Shown here: positions 57,087 to 64,000 of the stretch, one piece after another
Position numbering within the stretch: position 1 is the first letter of the stretch
Layout of the letters: the number at the start of each line of letters is the position of its first letter
NCBI RefSeq assembly: GCF_949628265.1
Contig: NC_088788.1
Location: forward strand, 7,688,001-7,752,000
Direction: 5' to 3'
Origin: Cloeon dipterum
Taxonomy: Eukaryota > Arthropoda > Insecta > Ephemeroptera > Baetidae
DNA length: 64,000 bases
Notes under the pieces: generated by a model
The model's database searches: none
Seen by the model: the letters and a program-made list of their open reading frames with translations, nothing else
Told to the model about the DNA's origin: nothing
Position numbers and translations under genes: made by a program

Positions 57087-59398
57087 CTACCAAACAACGC
57101 ACTTCTTATGAGGATTCATCTTGGTTCCTAATTGGCAGCCCCACGCCTTGGAGAACTCGTCGAAATTTGCCATCGGCAAATTGACTCTGTACCGGGAAGG
57201 GCTGTGTTTTTCCGTTAAAATGGTTATTTTCGTGAATTCCATTGTTTCACTCGTGCAAAAAAGCTGCAATACGATATTATATAAAATTAAAATGGAGGAT
57301 TTTTTAAAATTCAAAAACCACTTACATGTGCATTGGACACAAAGAACAGCTGTTCCGTAGAGTAGTTTTCGAAGTCCACCAGCTTGCGTTTTGGGCCGTT
57401 GAGTTGCTTGTAGGCGTAGAAAGCTGCTTTCAGACCGGCGAAGTCAGCAACATTCTCATTCAAGGTATCAACGCCATCAATCTTGGATATACAAATATTT
57501 TTATTATTTTTTTAATATTTTTTTTTAAAAACTCACTACATAAGTTTCGTCTTTCCAAAAGGACATAAACTTTTTGAACTCCTCAGCGTATTGAGCTGAG
57601 ATGCAATCCCCTTTCTCGTTAAATTTTTTTCTTACTAACTCTGGCCAAATTTCAGTTTTTCCGGTCACACTAACAGCTGAAACAAAAAAAAATGAAATTA
57701 AGGTGAAAACAATTCGACTGACTATAGACGTACTGTGCGCGGCGAACAAATGCGCAAAATCGTGGCCGATGGTAGTTCCGAGTGCACCAAAGTCCAAGAC
57801 ACTGAAATAGAAATCATTGAAATTAAAGTGACCGAAAAAACATTTAAAAATAAAACTCACTCAAGACCAAGGTTGAAAAAAGGAGGAGCCATAATCAGCA
57901 GCGGCACAACTGAGACGACAAGAAAAATGGTTAATAAATTCAAATATATATGTACAAGAAAAATTGTTCAGGTTGAAAATTTAATTCTTCCTGAATAAAA
58001 CACGCAATTAATAATCAAATTCAGAAATGCAATGAAATTATCTGAAACTGTCTTTTGATATCAGCTGAATAAAGGTCGTTAAAATATTGCGAAATAATGT
58101 GCATAAATTTTTGCAGTATAGATATTTAACAAACAATTTCACTCGGGTAAGAAAAACTTCAATTTACTATATTTTTAAATTTTAAAAAATTCCAACAATT
58201 TTCAGAGATTTAAATTTGACTTAAGGCTCTTTTGGCAAAAAAAGTTGTCTAAAACTTTTTAATTAATTTAATACAGTCCCAAACCCAACAAACATTCAAA
58301 GCCTCTCTAATAACAAAAGAAAGGAATAAAATTCTTACACATAACGTTTTTGAAAGCGAAGTAGGTAGCTTTCTCGGCGAACGGACTCCGTAGCCTTATA
58401 TTAGATTCTCCCCGCTGCTCTTCACTTTCGGTTAAATACGAAGGATGGTAGCCAATTACTTCGGTCAGATTTACTATTTTCATTGCTGTTTCATAAATAC
58501 TAAATTTATCCATCCACTTGCTGACGTTCACAATCCTCCAAAATTTTAACTTGATTGCGTCCATCATGTCCTCAACCTAAAAACTCGATTCAATAAAATA
58601 CTTTCAATTCATTCCGAACATTTACCGCTCCAATAGTTTCCTCGTGCGGGTCCTGCTTAACGTACGCAGATCCCAGGGTCCACCTGAATTCGCTTTTCGT
58701 GATCAAAGTGCAGTTTCGCAATATCTTTTTAAAAATTGGCGAAGTCATCTTGTGCGGCAAATCTAATAAAATATTCATAACTTGTTATTCATTTGGATAA
58801 AAATTAGTGTGGTGTTTTACTCTGCTTGAAAATACAGTCTACGAAGAATTCTCGTGCTTGTCTCAATTCCTCCTTATAGGATTTGCCTAGGAGCAATTCT
58901 AAAAATAAAAAAATATATATAATGAAATGAATGTATGCTGTACAAATCTGTCATACTTAATATATTGGAGTTCATTAATTTAATGCTTGAATGAACGTTG
59001 AAAACTTGGTCACAAGAAATTCTAGAAGTAGTTCTGTTGGTCGCGTGTTTTGCAATATATCCCCCACACGCGTATTGATAGAAATCTTCGCACGGGTCCA
59101 CAGTCAAATCCATCGCCTCACGCCAGCGTGCCGCTGCAAAGTGGAAAATAAATATTTCTTTCAGAATTAATGACATTAAAATATATCGAACCTGTATCTC
59201 GACATTCCTTAGAAGTGCAGACTTCAATTTCGCCATGATAGTCATAATTTTGATTGAATTCTCCATCTCCAGGAGACGAATCTGCAAAAAAAAATTAAAA
59301 TTTTATTGGTGTTTTAGAAAACCATAGCTTCTATTTTACCAGCAACGCCAGCTGCCAGAAGGCATAGCAGAATTGAAATGCAGCCGAGTGCAGATTGT
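57087..59398 (-). CDS. M13-like peptidase homolog, zinc motif altered to HDFAH (M13-8)
   Basis: Array-type exons from the signal exon (59398, core LGCISILLCLLAAGVA) through DPCEDFYQYACGGY (near 59100), the ENVADFAG exon (near 57450) and the last exon 57263-57087 (HSPSRYRVN, CVVW). The zinc motif reads HDFAH: both His ligands are kept but the catalytic Glu is Asp, a change that strongly lowers activity in gluzincins. LDFGALGTT before the motif and AVSVTGK after it are shared only with M13-10, forming a subgroup. Frames are open; about 460 residues. A zinc-binding but hydrolysis-poor protein is the most likely reading. Confidence 0.8.
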
Positions 59399-60012
59399 CT
59401 GAAACAAAACTATAAAATCGGAACAAAGTTAATGAGATTTTAACTAAAACTAGTTTATCTTTATCAACCATTTCCGAAATAGGTGCAATAATGTCTTCTG
59501 CTCCCAGCTGCAGTCGTTAACAAAAGGCTCGCAAAAATCCAACACCTTTATGTTTGCGCGTTGCGAGTTGATAATACTTTGCCAAAACAATAAAAAAATT
59601 TACTGATTGGCGCAAGAAGGGAAACAAAAAGATAGCAAAATAACTCCCGAGAAACGAATGTTTTGGTTGTCCGGATTTTAAAATGAAAAATATGGAAATG
59701 GAATTTTTTTTTAAATTATAATTTGCATTTTTCCACGTTTATCTTTTTTACTTTCTAATTTTTGTTTTTGTCTTTCTCAGATTAAAATTTCAAATCTATT
59801 TTTTATATAAACAACCATTTCCTTCATTCATCCATCATTTAATAAGTCAATCATGGTTTGGTGTCTGCACGCTGTTTTTAAATTAAAAGCAAGCTCTTCA
59901 AAGCGGGATTATGAATTTATTTCTTCAAATAAACACTTAATAAACTGTATTTCTTTTTTCCCCTTTTATTAAGCCAAACAATAAAATGAACATCAAAATT
60001 AATCGTTGATGT

Positions 60013-62483
60013 CTACCAAACAACGCACTTCTTATGAGGATTCATCTTGGTTCCTAAGGTGCAGCCCCACGCCCTGGCGAACTCGTCGAAATTTGCCATC
60101 GGCAAATTGACCCTGTACCGGAACGGACTGTGATTGGTTCGAAGTATAAGTGATTTCATGAATTCCATTGTTTCCCTCGAGCACATCAGCTGGAATATAT
60201 AAAATTAAAATTGAGGATTTTGTTAATTAAAAAATCACTCACGTGCGCATTGGAAACGAAGAATAGCTGTTCCGTAGAGTAATTTTCGAAGTCCACCAGC
60301 TTACGTTTTGGGCCGTTGAGTTGCTTGTAGGCGTAGAAAGCTGCTTTCAGACCGGCGAAGTCAGCAACATTCTCTTCCATCTTTTTATTCTTTCCAATCT
60401 AGATGGGGAAATATTTTTTATCTGTTATTTTTTTTTTTATTTAACTCACTTTATGACTTTCGCCTTCCCAAAATGATAGAAACTTTTCGAACGCCTCTAA
60501 GTATTGAACTCTGATGCAATCAGTTTTATCATCATATAATTTTATTACGAAAGAAGGCCAAATACGAATACGATTGCCATTCGCGTCGATATCTGAGGAG
60601 CATGACATTGAGATGAAAAAATTTCTACTGACTAAAAGACGCACCGTACGTTACGAACATATGCGTAAGTTCGTGACCGATGATTGCTCCAATCGCTCCA
60701 TAGTCCAAGACACTGAAATAGAAATCATTTAAAATAAACTGACGGCAAGAATAGTTAAAATTAAAACTCACTCAAGTCCTAGATTGTAAAATGGAGGAGA
60801 CATTGTCAGCAGCGGGAAAACTGAGATGACAAGAAAAAAGGGTTGTAAATAAATTCACAATAATTTGATTTTTCATAAATACGTAATTCGAAGAATTCAG
60901 AAATGAAATACAATTATCTGACACTGTCTATTGAAATCGGCTGTATAAACCTTAAAATAAGGGCAAAAAATTTTGCATAAGAGATAAAAAATAATGAAAT
61001 AATAAAAAATTTAAGTGTTAATTTTTGCATTTTTGGAAGATAAAACTATACAAATCTAGATTGTTTTTAAATTCTTTTATAAATCTTGAAATATTGTCAA
61101 AGAACTGTAAATTTACTGAAAGTTTTATGTTTTCTCTATCTTTGACAAGAAAGATTGTGCAAAATCTTTTTTAAATAGTTGAATTTGATCCTAAACCGTT
61201 CAAATATTGAAAGCCATAATTTTGATAACAAATAAGTAGAAGAAAATTCGTACAAATGAGATTTGCGTAAGTGAAGTAGGTAGCACCAATGAGGAACGGA
61301 CTCTGTTGCCTTAAAACCGCAACGGATGGCCGTCTGCTTGCAGTTAAAAACCATGGAGGGTAGCCAAGTATTAAGATCAGATTTTGTACTTTCTTGAATG
61401 TTTCATTTAAACTCGTATCATCCATCCAGCCACTGTTCGTCACAATCTTCCAAAATTCAAACTTGATTGCGTCTATCATGTTCCGAACCTGAAAACTCAA
61501 TTGAATAAATTATACCTTCAAGTTTTGTTCCAAAAATTTACCGCTTCGATAGATTCCTCGTGCGGATTCTGCTTAACGTACGCAGAAGCTAATTCCCACT
61601 CGAACATGTACATCATGGTAAAGGTGCACTCTTTCATTATCTCATTAAAAGTTGACAAGGTCACCTTGTCCGTCAAATCTAATCAAATATTCATAGCTTT
61701 AGATACATTTGGATAAAAATAAGTGTTGTTATTGTTTACTCCGATTAAAAATACAATCCGCAAATTCGTCCCGTGCCTTTCTCAATTCCTCCTCGTAGGA
61801 ATCGCCTAGGAGCATTTCTAAAAACGAAAATACAATCAAATGAATGTATGCTCTACAAATTTCTCATACTTTTTATATTTTGGTTCATACTGTCGTTGCT
61901 TAATTGAATGTTAAAAACTGAGTCCCACGGATCAGTAGAAGCGTGTTTTGCAATAAATCCGCCACACGCGTATTGGTAGAAATCATCGCAGGGATCCGCA
62001 GTCAAATCCATCGCCGCAAGCCAACGGTCCGCTGCAAAGTGGAAAACAGATCATTTTTTCTTTTAAAATTAAGTACATTAAAATATATCTAACCTGTTGC
62101 TCGACATTCCTTTGAAGTGCAGACCTCAATTTCTTCGTTATAGTCATAATTTTGGTTGAATTCTCCATCGTAAGGTGATGAATCTGCACAAAATTTTAAC
62201 ATTTTCTAAAGCAGTATAAAAAATTTCTTTTTTCACCAGTGAAAATTGATTAGAAAATAAATTTGTTTTCCACATTAACTATAATTTAACAAAAATTTCT
62301 TACCTGTATCATCTTGACATTCCGTTGAGTTGCAGACTTGACGGTATCCTTCATCTTCAGGTGACGAATCTGCAAAAAATTAAGGTTTTCTTGGGGTTTT
62401 AGAAAACCACAGCTTCTATTTTACCAGCAACGACTGCTGACAGAAGGCATAGCTGAATTGAAATGCAGCAGAGTAAAGATTGT
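60013..62483 (-). CDS. Secreted M13/neprilysin-like metallopeptidase, zinc site intact (M13-9)
   Basis: Array-type exons on minus from the signal exon (62483, core LLCCISIQLCLLSAVVA) through an extra exon near 62372-62302 (VCNSTEC), VCTSKEC exon near 62190-62096, DPCDDFYQYACGGF near 62035-61880, WMDDTS exon 61490-61248, HELTH exon near 60712, ENVADFAG exon near 60390-60242 and last exon 60189-60013 (HSPFRYRVN, CVVW). It shares the extra Cys exon with M13-4, which suggests these two keep the ancestral exon number. HELTH is identical to neprilysin itself. Frames open, about 480 residues, likely catalytically competent and extracellular. Confidence 0.82.
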
Positions 62484-62699
62484 CTGAAAAATAACTTTAA
62501 ATTTCGGAAGTAAGTAATGATTTTAACTAAAACAAGTTCATCTATCAACCATTTCCGATGTAGGCGCGAAGGTCTTCTGCTCCCAACACGGCACGCGACA
62601 ATATCAGAGGCAAACGCTTTTATGTTGGCATGTAGAGAGTTGGTATTTTTAGCAATGATTATACATATTTGCCAAAACAATACACAAAATTACCGGCTA

Positions 62700-63228
62700 A
62701 AATTAAAATGTTGGCGAGAGAAGGGAAACAAAAAGATAGCAAAATACCTCCCGAGAAACGAAGCTTGCGGGAAATTTCAACAGCTGCAAGAGGGATCAGT
62801 ACGACGTAAAAATAAAAAAAATGAATCACTTTTATATCACAGGCTATGCATCTTTAAATGTTTTGGGCTGTCATGTACGGAATGACAGTGTTTTTTTATA
62901 ATAATTCGCATTTTACATTTTAATCTTTGTACTTCCTTATTTTTTATTTTTCCTTACTTTAATTAAAATTTCAAGACTATATTTAATATCGTCAACCTTT
63001 ATTTTTCTTCATTCATTATTTTTAGTAGATTGTGGCTTCTTGTCTGCATTTTATAAATAATAAGCAAGCTCTTCAAGCGAGAATATCATTCCAAAAGTAG
63101 AAATCCTTTCTCTTATCTGTTTGTTCATGTATTGATTTCTGAAAATAAACATTTCATACACGGTAAATAATACTCCCCAGTTTATTAAGCCAAACAATAA
63201 AATGAACATCAAAATTAATCGTTGACGT
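62700..63228. other. Upstream block of M13-9 and intergenic DNA
   Basis: Shared upstream block at about 62707-62765 (GCGAGAGAAGGGAAAC, AAAGATAGCAAAATACC); GATATC-free AT-rich DNA follows with AAGCAAGCTCTTCAAGCG near 63062, a word also found at 47700, 50490 and 56950 in the same relative place. No gene. Confidence 0.45.
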
Positions 63229-64000
63229 CTACCAAACAACGCACCTCTCATTGTCAGGAGGATTCATCTTGGATCCTAAGGGGCATTTCCACGCCTTGGC
63301 GAACTCGTCGAAATTTGCCATCGGCAAATTGACTCTGTACCGGGAAGGGCTGTGTTTTTCGTATATTATGGCGAATTTAATGTATTCCTTTGTTTCACTC
63401 GCGCACATAAGCTGCAATACGATGTATCAAATTAAAATTAAGGATTTTTTTAAATTCAAAATCCACTCACGTTTGCATTAGAAAGGAAGAATAGCTGTTC
63501 TGTAGAGTAGTTTTCGAAGTCCACCAGCTTGCGTTTTGAACGGTTGAGTCGCTTGTAGGCGTAGAAAGCTGCTTTCAGACCGACGTAGTCAGCAAGATTC
63601 TCATCCAAGGTGTCAATGCCATCAATCTTGGATATGGAAATATTTTTATCTATATTTTTATTATTATTTTTAAAGCTCACGGCATAATTTTTGTTTTTCC
63701 AAAAGGACATAAACGTTTTGAACTCCTCTGCGTATTGAGCTGCGATGCAATCCTCTTTCTTGTAAAATATTTCTCTGACTTCCACTGGCCAAATAAAATT
63801 AGATCTTCCGGTCGTGCTAACAGCTGAAAAAAATGACATTAATATGAAAATAATTCGACTGACTACAGACGCACTGTACGAGGCGAACAAATGCCCAAAT
63901 TCGTGGCCGATGGTAGCTCCGATTGCACCATAGTTTAACACACTGAAATAGAAATCATTGAAAATAAACTGACGAGAAGAATAAGTAATATTAAAACTCA
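63229..64000 (-). CDS. M13/neprilysin-like metallopeptidase, cut by the window end (M13-10)
   Basis: Only the C-terminal exons are in the window: HEFGH exon (near 63943-63876, a complete HExxH), AVSTTGR exon (near 63822-63681), ENLADYVG exon (near 63627-63472) and last exon ending at 63229 (HSPSRYRVN, then PPDNERCVVW). The zinc-binding Glu and substrate Arg are present. It groups with M13-8 by ATIGHEF and AVSTTG. The 5' part lies beyond 64000. Confidence 0.8.

Noticed and set aside
1-64000. tRNA, rRNA, CRISPR, operon or prophage features
   Set aside because: None seen; gene structure with introns and insect families shows a nuclear eukaryotic locus. A covariance-model tRNA search was not possible by eye.

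Overview
This is a eukaryotic, almost certainly insect, window: AT-rich, with short introns (often 45-100 bp) carrying GT/AG ends, TATA-type promoters, and families typical of insects (a Methuselah-like GPCR, a yellow/MRJP protein, secreted S1 serine-protease homologs and M13/neprilysin-like peptidases). Nothing bacterial or viral was seen. The species cannot be fixed from the sequence. Gene models were spliced by hand from canonical splice sites, phase and paralog comparison, so exon ends may be off by a base or two.

Layout. (1) 0.9-12.5 kb: five S1 serine-protease homologs (SPHs), four on minus and one on plus, all with four exons. All have lost His57, Asp102 and Ser195. The three at 6.0-12.5 kb sit in tandem units of about 2.4-2.6 kb, and each duplication dragged along a scrap of the 3' end of the neighbouring PARP-type ADP-ribosyltransferase gene (13.2-14.7 kb). 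(2) 15-18 kb: a TTAA-flanked MITE, then a broken M13 gene whose last exons are duplicated head to head as a hairpin of about 600-bp arms. (3) 19.3-40.8 kb: two leucine-rich-repeat-like paralogs in opposite orientation (19.3-21.2 minus, 39.0-40.8 plus), each preceded by a decayed M13 last-exon fragment, so they look like the arms of an old inverted segmental duplication. Between them lie three multi-exon M13 genes (23.5-25.7, 26.9-29.9, 31.5-33.8), a Methuselah-like GPCR (35.1-36.8) and GPCR debris. (4) 42.3-44.8 kb: a yellow/MRJP-domain protein with an unusual C-terminal membrane anchor and tyrosine-rich cytoplasmic tail. (5) 45.1-64.0 kb: a head-to-tail array of seven M13 paralogs on minus (the last cut by the window end), sharing exon structure and an upstream promoter block.

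Common theme: the locus is a nursery of secreted peptidase-like proteins in which catalytic residues decay repeatedly. All five SPHs are predicted inactive. Of ten M13 copies besides the hairpin locus, four have lost part of the zinc motif HExxH (HDLTQ, HFLAR, HEFAE, HDFAH) and six keep it. All M13 copies are short (about 450-490 residues against roughly 700-750 for classical neprilysins), lacking part of the helical cap domain and the NAFY substrate-binding motif. The hairpin pseudogene among active paralogs is a candidate source of small RNAs against its own family.
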